A stretch of 37,565 bases of DNA from NCBI GenBank assembly GCA_023666885.1, contig JAMPBB010000011.1, positions 1-37,565 of the forward strand. Direction: 5' to 3'. Positions 15,595-24,266 of the stretch are shown here, piece after piece; position 1 is the first letter of the stretch; every line of letters starts with the position of its first letter. The notes under the pieces were generated by a model. That model was given only the letters and a program-made list of their open reading frames with translations. It had not been told where the DNA came from and ran no database searches. Origin of the DNA: Muribaculaceae bacterium. GTDB taxonomy: Bacteria; Bacteroidota; Bacteroidia; Bacteroidales; Muribaculaceae. A program made the position numbers and the translations under genes.

Positions 15595-17139
15595 TTAATT
15601 CACTATCACCTCCACCGGGCTAAGGGAGCGTTCCACTCCGTCAGGACCTTTGGCTTTTATACGTGATATATAGAAACGTTTGCCTCTTGACAGACGTCGC
15701 ATCTGTTCTTGCTGGCGCTGGGAGAATTGACTGCCGGCCGACACCTCAGGGATGGCGTTGCCTAACTGGTCAAAGAATACGGTTTCGAAGCTCAGCACCT
15801 TAAACTCTATATTGAGCATGTCATCATCTATGGCCGCGTTCAGTCCCTTGGCATTCATCAACGAAGCTTTAGCCACAGGACGTCCTCCTTTATAGCGGTC
15901 GCTACCTATGGTTATGTATGCCGTAGGATCCGGAAGCTTGCGCACTCTGAAGGATGTAGTGTTCATGGTCTGCTGCCGTCCGTCCACATTGGCCGTAACC
16001 GTAATAACAGCTTCAGTACCTACAGTAGATGGCCGGGCCACCCAATGATCGCCCTGCCGGGTAAGGGAGCCGTTGGTCATTGACGCGTTTATAGCCGACA
16101 CCGGGATTCCGGGCACTGATATGCTTATAGGATTATCAATACCGGCATACATGACATTCATCATAGTGGCCGACACCGTAGCGCTCGGCTCCATGACGGT
16201 ATATTCTGACTTGAACGGGTGCTTTGACACCGTACCGTCAGCATGGGGCATCTCTATGTATCCTGAATAGCTGAATGTGCCCGTACTGCCTGTACCTGCC
16301 TGATATTTGCCGCCGGGTATCTCACGTCCGCCCACTATTACACGGGGGCGTGAGGTAGTGTCAAGCGCAGCAAGCACTATATTGGCGTTGTAGCGCGACC
16401 CGCGCATTACAAACCGCGACTCAGGTATCACAAACGCTGACAGTTCATTGACATGCACATCGCCGGCATCCACCTGTGCCAAGAGGGTAGACAGAGCCTC
16501 ACCCTCGGCATATTTGATATCGTTTTGGAGTTTTGTGAGCAATGTTATGGCAGCCACCACAGGCTGGTTCTCAAATTTTGATTCCTCCCATTTCTGCAGC
16601 ACCTCCACACCTTTGCGGCGGAATGGCTCTGTGGACAGAGCCGCCTCTATACTGGCACGCTTGGCGCTGTCAGTAAGCATAGCCGAGATATAGCTGCGGA
16701 ACACGTCTATCTGTTTCCGCAGCTCCTCACCACGGCGGTTCACCGGATTGAGCATCACCACCGATGCACTTTCCAGATCCTCGCGGTTCTGTATATCGGA
16801 AGGATCGGCATCGGCGCCATCGGCCTGACGGGCCACCTCCATCTTAAGCGAATCTATAAGCTGTGTAAGCCTCAATGCCTCTGCACGAACTTCCACAGCC
16901 TTGCCGTACCATGCGCCTGCTTTGGCAGGATTCTGTTCATTGATGCTTTGAAGCTCGGCAAATATGGCGTCATTGCGGCGTGTCACGTGCTTGTTGGTTC
17001 GTGACAGGCCGTCCTCCACCTGATTAAACGCGTCAAGCACATCGCTTGACACGTTCAGCGCCAACATGGCCGTCAGCACTATATACATGAGGTTAATCAT
17101 GCGCTGACGCGGTGAGGTTCGTTTATCGGCTTGTCCCAT
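15595..17139 (-). CDS. gldM: Type IX secretion motor protein GldM/PorM
   Basis: GldM spans the inner membrane once and extends through the periplasm, where it joins the GldL motor to the GldKN ring. Its 514 residues match the usual length. The N-terminus shows the hallmark SPRQRMINLMYIVLTAMLALNVSSDVLDAF (one transmembrane helix, about 12-32) with the conserved membrane glutamate-bearing region after it, then the helical-bundle D1 domain and three immunoglobulin-like beta domains (about 220-514). It sits 35 bases after gldL. Confidence 0.96.
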   Translation of the reverse strand: MGQADKRTSPRQRMINLMYIVLTAMLALNVSSDVLDAFNQVEDGLSRTNKHVTRRNDAIFAELQSINEQNPAKAGAWYGKAVEVRAEALRLTQLIDSLKMEVARQADGADADPSDIQNREDLESASVVMLNPVNRRGEELRKQIDVFRSYISAMLTDSAKRASIEAALSTEPFRRKGVEVLQKWEESKFENQPVVAAITLLTKLQNDIKYAEGEALSTLLAQVDAGDVHVNELSAFVIPESRFVMRGSRYNANIVLAALDTTSRPRVIVGGREIPGGKYQAGTGSTGTFSYSGYIEMPHADGTVSKHPFKSEYTVMEPSATVSATMMNVMYAGIDNPISISVPGIPVSAINASMTNGSLTRQGDHWVARPSTVGTEAVITVTANVDGRQQTMNTTSFRVRKLPDPTAYITIGSDRYKGGRPVAKASLMNAKGLNAAIDDDMLNIEFKVLSFETVFFDQLGNAIPEVSAGSQFSQRQQEQMRRLSRGKRFYISRIKAKGPDGVERSLSPVEVIVN

Positions 17140-17174
17140 AATATAATATGAATGGAGTGAGAGTCACTGTTCTT

Positions 17175-18089
17175 TTACGCCTGCTCCTCGGCCGGCACGC
17201 CTGCAGGAGCGGCCATAGGCCTGTACATGTTTACCGTCATGGCCTGAAGCATCTGTTCATACACCTGATTGAGCCGGCGCATGTTCTCGGCCATGCGCTC
17301 GGTTTCGCGGCTGTACTGTTCGGTACGGCTCGACGTTTCCTCATACATGTGGCTTATATCCTTTATACCCTTGTTCACACGGTCTATGGCATCAAGCTGG
17401 CTTGACACGCTCTTGAGCTGTATCTCATATATGGTATTGAGGCCGCTGACATTTCGGTTCAGATTCTGCATCTGCTCCACATAGCCGGTGGAGCTTGCCG
17501 TTATGTTTTCTGAATTCTCGGTTATGGCCTTATAGCTATCTAAAAGCACCACGCTCACACGGTTGAGAGCCTCAGTGGTGTCCTTGAGATGACGCATTTC
17601 CTCAGCTATTGATGCCATCTGTGTAAGATACCGCTGAGTAACTGTGGTAAGCTCGGCTATCTGAGCCAACTGCTCACCGGCAGCAGCCATCTTGGCTATA
17701 CTCTCACTGAGCATGCGGCTGTCATCGGCACTGAGTCCGTACCCATCGGATACCATTCCGCCTGACACAGCCGGCTGTCCGGAAGTCACCACACCGGCTG
17801 AAAAGTCTGGACGATCCTCAGGATCTTTGGTGCTGAGTACCGGAAACACCTCTTCCCAATGATAGTCACGTCCGGGGCGGTCAAATGCCGTAAGTATGAA
17901 CATCATCACCTCCGTACCCATGCCTATGCACAGCAGCATATTGCCGCCCGGCAGATGAAGTATCTTGAACAGAGCGCCCCATATCACTATGGCAGCACCT
18001 ATACTGTAGGCAAAGTTAAAGAACCGCTGCCCGTTCTCGCCTGAGAGAAAGCGTTCTATACTGTTTTTATATCTTTTTATCTTACCCAT
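17175..18089 (-). CDS. gldL: Type IX secretion motor protein GldL/PorL
   Basis: GldL forms the inner-membrane proton-driven motor with GldM. The protein has 304 residues with two transmembrane helices (about 20-40 and 48-65; FNFAYSIGAAIVIWGALFKILHLPG and MLLCIGMGTEVMMFILTAF) that include the conserved GTE glutamate. A long cytoplasmic tail with coiled-coil character runs from about 110 to 285. The ATG at 18089 (MGKIKRYKNS) is preferred over an in-frame GTG at 18098. It lies 34 bases after gldK. Confidence 0.95.
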   Translation of the reverse strand: MGKIKRYKNSIERFLSGENGQRFFNFAYSIGAAIVIWGALFKILHLPGGNMLLCIGMGTEVMMFILTAFDRPGRDYHWEEVFPVLSTKDPEDRPDFSAGVVTSGQPAVSGGMVSDGYGLSADDSRMLSESIAKMAAAGEQLAQIAELTTVTQRYLTQMASIAEEMRHLKDTTEALNRVSVVLLDSYKAITENSENITASSTGYVEQMQNLNRNVSGLNTIYEIQLKSVSSQLDAIDRVNKGIKDISHMYEETSSRTEQYSRETERMAENMRRLNQVYEQMLQAMTVNMYRPMAAPAGVPAEEQA

Positions 18090-18123
18090 TTTTTGCACTG
18101 ATGTTATATATGTGACGGGATCT

Positions 18124-19563
18124 TTATTTCTTCACTTTCTGTCCCTTGGCAAAGCCTATCTGAGAGCGCACGCATCGGAATCCTATGTATGAACGCTGCT
18201 CGTTCTGATATTCCCACATGCGTATGTCGGAGCGTATGTTATGAGCCACGTCCTTCCATGAGCCTCCGCGTACTATCTTGCGCTTCATCTTGTACGGATC
18301 CTCCTTGGCTGCATCATAGCGGTATTCCGGATTCAGATCGCTTGTAAGCTTGCTCACACTCTCAGTGTAAGCCGTGGAGGTCCACTCGCTTACATTGCCG
18401 GCCATATCATACAGCCCGAAATCATTAGGTGCATATGTGCCTACACGCGATGTTATCAAGTGTCCATCCTGGACATAGTTGCCGTCCTGCGGCTTGAAGT
18501 TGGCATAGAAGCAACCTTTTTCCTCGGTAAGCGGAAGATCGCCCTCCCAAGGATACTTGTTTTCGCTCACACCGGCACGTGCAGCAAACTCCCATTCTGC
18601 CTCAGTGGGCAGACGGTAAGGTTCTATGTATATGCCGTCACGTCCCAATGAACGGCGCAGGAAGTCGGTACGCCAGTTGGCAAAGGCATTGGCCTGTTCC
18701 CAGCTCACACCTACCACCGGATACTCATTATAGCCGCCATGGGCAAAGTACATACGTACATACGGTTCATTGTAGGCATTGTCAAAGTCATTGATCCAAG
18801 CAGTGGTATCCGGATATACGTTTACTATATACGTGTTGAGGAAGTCATAGTCGCCGGTAAGCCCTCGGGTCACCGTTTCGCGCACTATTTCGCCGTAATC
18901 GTTTATATATGCCGTGTCCTTTGATATCAGAGGTATGTCAGTGGGCACGGGCTTGTCAGTATTGTACTCGCGCCGGGCAGGATTCAGGCGGTGCTTACGC
19001 CGTGCAGCCTCGGTATGATTATATATCTCATAGCGATAATTGAGCTGCTCGGGGTCAAGCTCGCGCACACCGGTTATGGGATTGGTGCGGTACATGCTCT
19101 CTATGGCACGCGCCTCATCCTCATTGGCGTTGCGCCATGGTATAGGCTTGCTCCAGTTAAGGCGTGGAGTTATGGGATTCCCGTCACGGTCCTCTTCTAT
19201 CTTGAATTCTTCATTGCCACCGTATGAAGGATCGGCCAGACGCTCACGGATTATGGAGTCACGCACCCAGAATACAAACTGCTTGTATTTTGAGTTGGTG
19301 ATTTCGGTTTCATCCATCCAGAAAGCATCCACTGACATGCCACGGGCGTCAGCTCGCGTACCCCATATGCTATCGTCCTCCTGCGGCCCTACCTTCATGG
19401 AGCCACGGCTCACGAGTACCATGCCGTAAGGAGTGGGCTCGCTCCACGAGGTGCCCCCCACGCCGGTCACTTCGCCACCGGTAGAACTGCGCGGGCCGGC
19501 CGCACATGCGCCCATAAGCCCTATTGTGAGTATGACAAGTAGATAAATGGTCAGTTTTTTCAT
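18124..19563 (-). CDS. gldK: Type IX secretion lipoprotein GldK/PorK
   Basis: Outer-membrane-associated lipoprotein of 479 residues that forms the ring with GldN. The lipobox is LMGACAA (Cys20). The body has the formylglycine-generating-enzyme-like fold: GMVLVSRGSMKVG, VDAFWMDETEITNSKYKQFV, YPVVGVSWEQANAFANWR, YRLPTEAEWEFAARAG, LYDMAGNVSEWTS and the closing VRGGSWKD...RSYIGFRCVRS. In PorK/GldK this fold has no sulfatase-activating role. It starts one base after the porP stop. Confidence 0.95.
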   Translation of the reverse strand: MKKLTIYLLVILTIGLMGACAAGPRSSTGGEVTGVGGTSWSEPTPYGMVLVSRGSMKVGPQEDDSIWGTRADARGMSVDAFWMDETEITNSKYKQFVFWVRDSIIRERLADPSYGGNEEFKIEEDRDGNPITPRLNWSKPIPWRNANEDEARAIESMYRTNPITGVRELDPEQLNYRYEIYNHTEAARRKHRLNPARREYNTDKPVPTDIPLISKDTAYINDYGEIVRETVTRGLTGDYDFLNTYIVNVYPDTTAWINDFDNAYNEPYVRMYFAHGGYNEYPVVGVSWEQANAFANWRTDFLRRSLGRDGIYIEPYRLPTEAEWEFAARAGVSENKYPWEGDLPLTEEKGCFYANFKPQDGNYVQDGHLITSRVGTYAPNDFGLYDMAGNVSEWTSTAYTESVSKLTSDLNPEYRYDAAKEDPYKMKRKIVRGGSWKDVAHNIRSDIRMWEYQNEQRSYIGFRCVRSQIGFAKGQKVKK

Positions 19564-19564
19564 A

Positions 19565-20563
19565 TTACATTATGCGTATGCTCTTGTGTTTGTTCCTGTT
19601 CTTATCGGATAAGTTGAGTTTAAGGCTGTAGCCGGCCGTTATCTCATGGCTCCCGCTGCTTGCCTTGCTGATGGCCGAGGTAGGATAGTCATAGCTGTAA
19701 CCTATATGGAATCCCTTGAACTCCACACCGAGTATGGCCACTAAGGCGTCATCGTGTCGGTAGCCTACACCGGCCGTAAGGAATTTCTTATACCGTATAC
19801 GGCCGGTCACTTCGGCACGCCAAAAGTCAAAGTCAGTCTTCACCATCATTGACGGCATCACTTCAAATAACGTATTTTTTATCGGTATATTGCTGCCTGC
19901 TGCAAAATACAGTGTACGCTTTAGCGTAAATTCATATCTTTTCACTGTTTCACTCCCTGTAGAGGCTCCGCCTGACAGCGTGCCGGTGTCATCACTGAAC
20001 GTGATGGTGGGCGCTGTAAGATGCTGTGCCGACAGCCCGGCATAGAACCATTTGTGGGTATACCACACACCCGCTCCCATATCCAACGCACCTCCGCTCA
20101 CATCAGTGGTGGGTATGGCCTCATCAGTACCTTCATGGAAGTCATTATCGTCAGGCAGGAACACCCGGCTGCCCTTGAACACCTCATTGGAATACCCTAT
20201 CTGTATGCCCGCTCCGAGCTGCCCTTTGAACAGGCGCATCTTGTACGAGGCCTGAGCTCCTATGGTAAGGTTACGGAACAGGCCGGCGCTCTCCTGACGG
20301 GCCGTAATGCCTACGCCTAACCGCTTGCCGAGCAGCTTTACCGGCATATCGGCAGTGGCCAGAAACAGCTTCGGCGCATTGTCTATGCCTATCCACTGCA
20401 TGCGGCTTGCACCGCGTATGCGTATGTTGTCCTCAAGTCCGGTGGCAGCGGGATTGAAGTATGACGGCACCTCATAGTACTGGCTCATCTGCACGTCAGT
20501 CTGAGCGCCGCAGTATGTCCACGCCGCCAAAAGCATCAGTATATGCAGCAGATAGCGTTTCAT
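19565..20563 (-). CDS. porP: Type IX secretion outer-membrane protein PorP/SprF family
   Basis: Outer-membrane barrel of 332 residues with a signal peptide (ending CGAQ near residue 21) and the family hallmark QMSQYYEVPSYFNPAATG (about 25-42), then barrel strands to a C-terminal ITAGYSLKLNLSDKN. PorP binds the PorK/N ring and the secretion channel. Its ATG overlaps the porT-like stop by ATGA, and gldK follows after one base, so the unit is tightly coupled. Confidence 0.93.
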   Translation of the reverse strand: MKRYLLHILMLLAAWTYCGAQTDVQMSQYYEVPSYFNPAATGLEDNIRIRGASRMQWIGIDNAPKLFLATADMPVKLLGKRLGVGITARQESAGLFRNLTIGAQASYKMRLFKGQLGAGIQIGYSNEVFKGSRVFLPDDNDFHEGTDEAIPTTDVSGGALDMGAGVWYTHKWFYAGLSAQHLTAPTITFSDDTGTLSGGASTGSETVKRYEFTLKRTLYFAAGSNIPIKNTLFEVMPSMMVKTDFDFWRAEVTGRIRYKKFLTAGVGYRHDDALVAILGVEFKGFHIGYSYDYPTSAISKASSGSHEITAGYSLKLNLSDKNRNKHKSIRIM

Positions 20564-21282
20564 TCAAAATAAAAAGTTAGCACCACCATCTGCGATACGG
20601 CTTTGGTAAGTGACTGTGTATATTTCATTCTGTCAGGCTCATCGGCCAGATCCGGGCGCTTGTGGTCAAGGATATCGGTCAGCCCGAAGCAAAACTTCAG
20701 TTCAGGAATAAGCTTGAAATACGGCAGATAGAAGTCACATCCGAACCCCACGGTGGCAAATATGTCCGTAGCCTTGAATTTGAGCAGATCATTACGCCGC
20801 TTCGACACATCAAATGCCGGCATAAGGCCGCCTATAAGATACGGACGCAAGTTGCGGAACCGCTGTGACGCAAACTTCAGCTCCACGGGGGTCACCACGT
20901 AAGCCGACTTTATATTCTGCCGCTCCTCCCGGCCGCTTACAGCCTCGCGCAGGCGTATGTCACGGTTGCCGAACTGCATACCCGGGCTGAACCGCACACT
21001 GAAATAATCGTTAAGCCGCACCGACAGCAGACCGCTCACGGTAAAGCCCGGCGAAAAGGCCGGCTGCTCCATAAACCACTGCTCACCGCTTTCGGTGACA
21101 AAGCCGTTATGCGTAAAGCGTACATCCTGCGTCTGCACACCTACCGAAAAGCCCAAGTGCCACCGGCGTAAATCGCTGTATGGGCGGTTGAGCAATTTAT
21201 CGTTGAGCTCTCGCGCCATGGCACCCTCCGCCACAAACAGCGGAGCCAATATAATCAGAATTATTCTAAGCAATCTGTTCAT
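20560..21282 (-). CDS. porT: PorT family outer-membrane protein
   Basis: Outer-membrane barrel of 240 residues required for type IX secretion in relatives. After the signal peptide (ending GAMARE near residue 25) comes the PorT block RPYSDLRRWHLGFSVGVQTQDVRFTHNGFV (about 33-62), then FSVRFSPGMQFGNRDIRLRE, TPVELKFASQRFRNLRPYLIGG and FGCDFYLPYFKLIPELKF. In Porphyromonas gingivalis porT lies apart from porPKLMN, whereas here it heads that operon with an ATGA overlap into porP. No clear promoter was found in the 54 bases up to the divergent ATP-grasp gene. Confidence 0.88.
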   Translation of the reverse strand: MNRLLRIILIILAPLFVAEGAMARELNDKLLNRPYSDLRRWHLGFSVGVQTQDVRFTHNGFVTESGEQWFMEQPAFSPGFTVSGLLSVRLNDYFSVRFSPGMQFGNRDIRLREAVSGREERQNIKSAYVVTPVELKFASQRFRNLRPYLIGGLMPAFDVSKRRNDLLKFKATDIFATVGFGCDFYLPYFKLIPELKFCFGLTDILDHKRPDLADEPDRMKYTQSLTKAVSQMVVLTFYFE

Positions 21283-21320
21283 TACAATATGTAAAACGCA
21301 GTCCGGCCGTGATTATTGCC

Positions 21321-21328
21321 TATCTTTG
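21321..21328 (+). promoter_or_regulatory. -7 box for the ATP-grasp-like gene
   Basis: TATCTTTG is an exact TAnnTTTG match 8 bases before the ATG at 21337, implying a near-leaderless transcript. No distal TTTG lies at 19-21 bases. Confidence 0.4.
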
Positions 21329-21336
21329 CACCCATA

Positions 21337-22392
21337 ATGTCACATCTGCTTCTATACAATCCGTGGAATGACCTTGCACTTGCGTCCGGGCTTGACAGCT
21401 ACACCCCTCCGGCTGCCGCACGTGACATGGCTCTCGGCGGGGCATTGTTCCCATTGTGGTGGGCTGAGAAGGATGATTCCGTGTTAGCCCCGCAGCATAT
21501 GGCTGAGGCTGCTGAAACTATGCGAAAGCGCTACGGACTGCACGGCACTATAGGCCACAAAGCTGACACGGCTGCTCCCTGGGGCTGGAGCGCTGCCACA
21601 CGCCGCACATACCTTACTCATGGCATGCCCCCCGAGGCACTTCCTTCACAGGATCAAATAGAGGAGATACGCCGTCTGAGCCATCGGCGTACCACTATAG
21701 AGATGCACCGGCTGCTTGGCATGCCGCCTGATGAATGTCCATATGAAGCATCATCCACAGCAGAGGCAATGGAGCGGATAGCACACCTTGGGCGAGCAGT
21801 GGTAAAACTGCCATGGTCATGCAGCGGTCGTGGAGTGATGTTTACCGCCCGACACTCCACCGATGAACTTGCACGCCGCCTTGAGGGCATGATTCGCCGT
21901 CAGGGAAGTGTGCTCATAGAACCGGAGTATTCCCCTAAAATGGAATGTGCAGCACTGTACTATGCCGATGACGGCATGGTAACGCTTCGCGGCTTCTCAC
22001 GATTTCTCAGCTCTGCCGATGGCCGATATGGCGGCAATATTGTGGCACCCCAAGCACACATAAAAGCTATGCTCGGGCATGACATTACCGACACCGCTGT
22101 CTGCATGGCCGGGCATCTTGAAACGATAATAGGAGATAGGTATTCCGGATGGATAGGCGTGGACATGCTCCTGCACAGTCACGGCCTGAATCCGTGCATG
22201 GAGATAAACATGCGCATGACTATGGGCGTGGCGGCCATGTATGTAGCCGGCCATCTTTGCCACACCATACCGGAGGGCGTCATGTATACCGCTCCGGCCT
22301 TGGCATCGTCATCTCATATCGATTTGTCGCCCACAGGCACCGGCATGACCGTGGCACTTGAGAATGCCCGAAGCATGGTGTACAGCAAGTGA
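21337..22392 (+). CDS. ATP-grasp-like protein, unknown substrate
   Basis: Soluble protein of 351 residues. It begins with MSHLLLYNPWNDLALASG and has an ATP-grasp-like core from about 125 to 300: a lysine strand followed by a glycine/serine loop (RAVVKLPWSCSGRGVMF), a hinge-like VLIEPEYSPKMECAALYY, GWIGVDMLL, and a closing metal-site strand CMEINMRMTMG in which Glu and Asn could bind Mg2+. ATP-grasp enzymes join a carboxylate to an amine or thiol through an acyl phosphate, but the substrate is not apparent. The ATG at 21337 follows a -7 box; the in-frame TTG at 21316 precedes it and is unlikely. The 3' end overlaps maf on the other strand by 79 bases. Confidence 0.75.
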   Translation: MSHLLLYNPWNDLALASGLDSYTPPAAARDMALGGALFPLWWAEKDDSVLAPQHMAEAAETMRKRYGLHGTIGHKADTAAPWGWSAATRRTYLTHGMPPEALPSQDQIEEIRRLSHRRTTIEMHRLLGMPPDECPYEASSTAEAMERIAHLGRAVVKLPWSCSGRGVMFTARHSTDELARRLEGMIRRQGSVLIEPEYSPKMECAALYYADDGMVTLRGFSRFLSSADGRYGGNIVAPQAHIKAMLGHDITDTAVCMAGHLETIIGDRYSGWIGVDMLLHSHGLNPCMEINMRMTMGVAAMYVAGHLCHTIPEGVMYTAPALASSSHIDLSPTGTGMTVALENARSMVYSK

Positions 22393-22943
22393 AGCGGCAG
22401 CCCCATGACATTGTAAAAAGATCCGTCAATACGCTTTACGCCTATGCATCCTATCCATTCCTGTATGCCATAGGCTCCCGCCTTGTCAAGCGGACGGGAC
22501 CTGCTTACATAGTAAGCAATTTCACCGGCGGTGAGCGGGGCAAACTCCACCTCGGTCACAGCGCGTGCGCTTTCATAGCGCTCTCCGTCAGTAAGGCACA
22601 CACCCGTAACCACCTTATGGGTGCGTCCTGACAGCATGTGAAGCATACGCCGCGCATCGGCCTCATCCGCAGGCTTACCCAGTACGGCATGGTCAAGTAT
22701 CACCACGGTATCAGAGGTCACGGCCACATATGCCCCGGAGGCATCGCGCACAAAAGCCTCGGCCTTCTTGCGGGCCAGATACTCAGGCACATCCTCTGCC
22801 GGGAGTATTTCAGGGTATGACTCATCACACTCCGCAGGCAGCTCCACCGTAAAGGGAATGCCCAACATACCCAACAGCTCACGCCGGCGCGGCGAGCCGC
22901 TGGCAAGCACAAGCCTGCGCACTTCCTTATCGTCACATCCCAT
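22314..22943 (-). CDS. maf: Maf family nucleotide pyrophosphatase
   Basis: Maf/YhdE-type enzyme of 209 residues that hydrolyses non-canonical or free nucleoside triphosphates (dTTP/UTP in relatives). Motifs are LVLASGSPRRRELL (residues about 10-23), the catalytic AVTSDTVVILD (about 75-85), VLGKP, LSGRTHKVVTGVCL and the C-terminal DKAGAYGIQEWIGCIGVKRIDGSFYNVMGLPLHLL. The last ~20 residues go past the usual family end and are encoded antisense to the ATP-grasp gene. The ATG at 22943 is chosen; a GTG at 22949 would overlap the kdsC stop as GTGA and is also plausible. Confidence 0.93.
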   Translation of the reverse strand: MGCDDKEVRRLVLASGSPRRRELLGMLGIPFTVELPAECDESYPEILPAEDVPEYLARKKAEAFVRDASGAYVAVTSDTVVILDHAVLGKPADEADARRMLHMLSGRTHKVVTGVCLTDGERYESARAVTEVEFAPLTAGEIAYYVSRSRPLDKAGAYGIQEWIGCIGVKRIDGSFYNVMGLPLHLLYTMLRAFSSATVMPVPVGDKSI

Positions 22944-22945
22944 GG

Positions 22946-23470
22946 TCACCAGCCGAATGCTTTTTCATTCATCACCCAGTGGCCCTGCGCCCGGAGTATC
23001 TGCTCAAGCAGGTCACGCCCCACACCGTAACCGCCATTAACGGGCGATATGTACACGGCTATGTCACGAACATCGGGCGCGGCATCGGCCGGAGCCACGG
23101 ACAGTCCCACGGCACGCATAGCCTCGAAATCAGGCACGTCATCGCCCACATAGGCCACTTGATCCGAGTTCAGCCCATGCCGATGCATCCAGTCGCCAAG
23201 CGCTTCAAGCTTGCGTCCGGCTTTCAGATATACGTCAGTTATACCGAGGCCATTGTAGCGCACGCGCACTGCCTCGCTGTCGCCGCCTGTTATGATAGCT
23301 ATCTTCAGTCCGCACTTCACGGCCAGCTGCAGCGCATAGCCGTCCTTGATATTGACCATGCGAAGAGGCTCGCCTTCGGCGCTCATGGGTATTGTAGACG
23401 GCGAGAGCACACCATCCACATCAAACGCTACCCCCTTGAGCAGGGTAAGATCATAATTGATTCCGCTCAT
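22946..23470 (-). CDS. kdsC: KDO-8-phosphate phosphatase-like HAD hydrolase
   Basis: HAD-superfamily phosphatase of 174 residues, the C0-type without a cap domain. Motif I is AFDVDGVLSPS (nucleophile Asp in the DVD), motif II AIITGGDS, motif III the lysine near VYLKAGRKLEAL, and motif IV YVGDDVPDFEAM. This pattern fits KdsC, which releases KDO for lipid A core synthesis. The 5' end overlaps the DUF2520 gene by 20 bases, and its stop touches maf. Confidence 0.88.
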   Translation of the reverse strand: MSGINYDLTLLKGVAFDVDGVLSPSTIPMSAEGEPLRMVNIKDGYALQLAVKCGLKIAIITGGDSEAVRVRYNGLGITDVYLKAGRKLEALGDWMHRHGLNSDQVAYVGDDVPDFEAMRAVGLSVAPADAAPDVRDIAVYISPVNGGYGVGRDLLEQILRAQGHWVMNEKAFGW

Positions 23471-24266
23471 ATTCGGATATTATTTTTTCTGTAATAAACT
23501 CATAAAGTTCCCGCTCATCGGCAGGGAGCATGGACATATGCTTGTCTATGACACGGCGGTCGCCCCTGCGGGCCGGACCGGTCTGTGATGCCGCCGGGCC
23601 TATAGCCATAGCCTTACGCAGAGTTTCGTGCAGCAGAGGCTCAAGCACGCTTATATCAAGCCCGGCATCGCGCGCGAGCATCCTGTCGGCCACGCTCCAC
23701 ATATAATTGGTGAAGTTACATGCAAACACCGCCGCCACATGCATACGCGCACGCAGCACACTGTCAGCCGGATATACTCGCTCCGACACCGAACGAGCCA
23801 AAGCTGTAGCGGTACTGTATGTCAGCTCATCATGCCCCTCTATGAAGAATGGCACCCGGCTTACATCCAGATAGGCGCCGCGCGTAAACGTCTGAAGCGG
23901 GTACAACACTCCATAATGCGGAGTAATACCTGACAGGGCCGATGCATCCACGCTTCCCGAGGTATGCAGCCATATGGCATCACGTCCTCCGGCAAACAGG
24001 TCCGCTATACGGCTTACCATATCATCGGCCACCGACACCAAGTACAGCTCGGCATCGGAAGGAAGCGCAGCCATATCATCAGTATACGTGGCATGGTTCA
24101 GCGCTGATGCCAGTTCACGGGCATGCTCCTCGGTGCGGCTCCATACCGCACACACATCTATGGAACCTGTCCGCTCGAGCGCAGGCACTATATGCGATGC
24201 CACATTGCCGGCGCCTATCACTACCGTACGCAAAGGCTCTTCGCTCAGTCGTTGACAGGCTTCCAT
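23451..24266 (-). CDS. Rossmann-fold / DUF2520 oxidoreductase-like protein
   Basis: About 271 residues. A Rossmann dinucleotide loop (TVVIGAGNVASHIVPAL) opens the protein, followed by features shared with ketopantoate/pyrroline-5-carboxylate reductase-like enzymes (LYLVSVADDMV, WLHTSGSVDASAL, YGVLYPLQTFT) and the helical DUF2520 domain (CNFTNYMWSVADRMLARD; KAMAIGPAASQTGPARRGD). Substrate unknown. Start uncertain: the ATG at 24266 is used and overlaps the nitroreductase stop by 22 bases; an in-frame ATG at 24290 overlaps by 46. Confidence 0.85.
   Translation of the reverse strand: MEACQRLSEEPLRTVVIGAGNVASHIVPALERTGSIDVCAVWSRTEEHARELASALNHATYTDDMAALPSDAELYLVSVADDMVSRIADLFAGGRDAIWLHTSGSVDASALSGITPHYGVLYPLQTFTRGAYLDVSRVPFFIEGHDELTYSTATALARSVSERVYPADSVLRARMHVAAVFACNFTNYMWSVADRMLARDAGLDISVLEPLLHETLRKAMAIGPAASQTGPARRGDRRVIDKHMSMLPADERELYEFITEKIISEYERNQL

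Noticed and set aside
18124..19563. GldK as a sulfatase-maturing formylglycine-generating enzyme
   Set aside because: The FGE-like fold, lipobox and neighbours porP-gldL-gldM-gldN identify the structural type IX lipoprotein.
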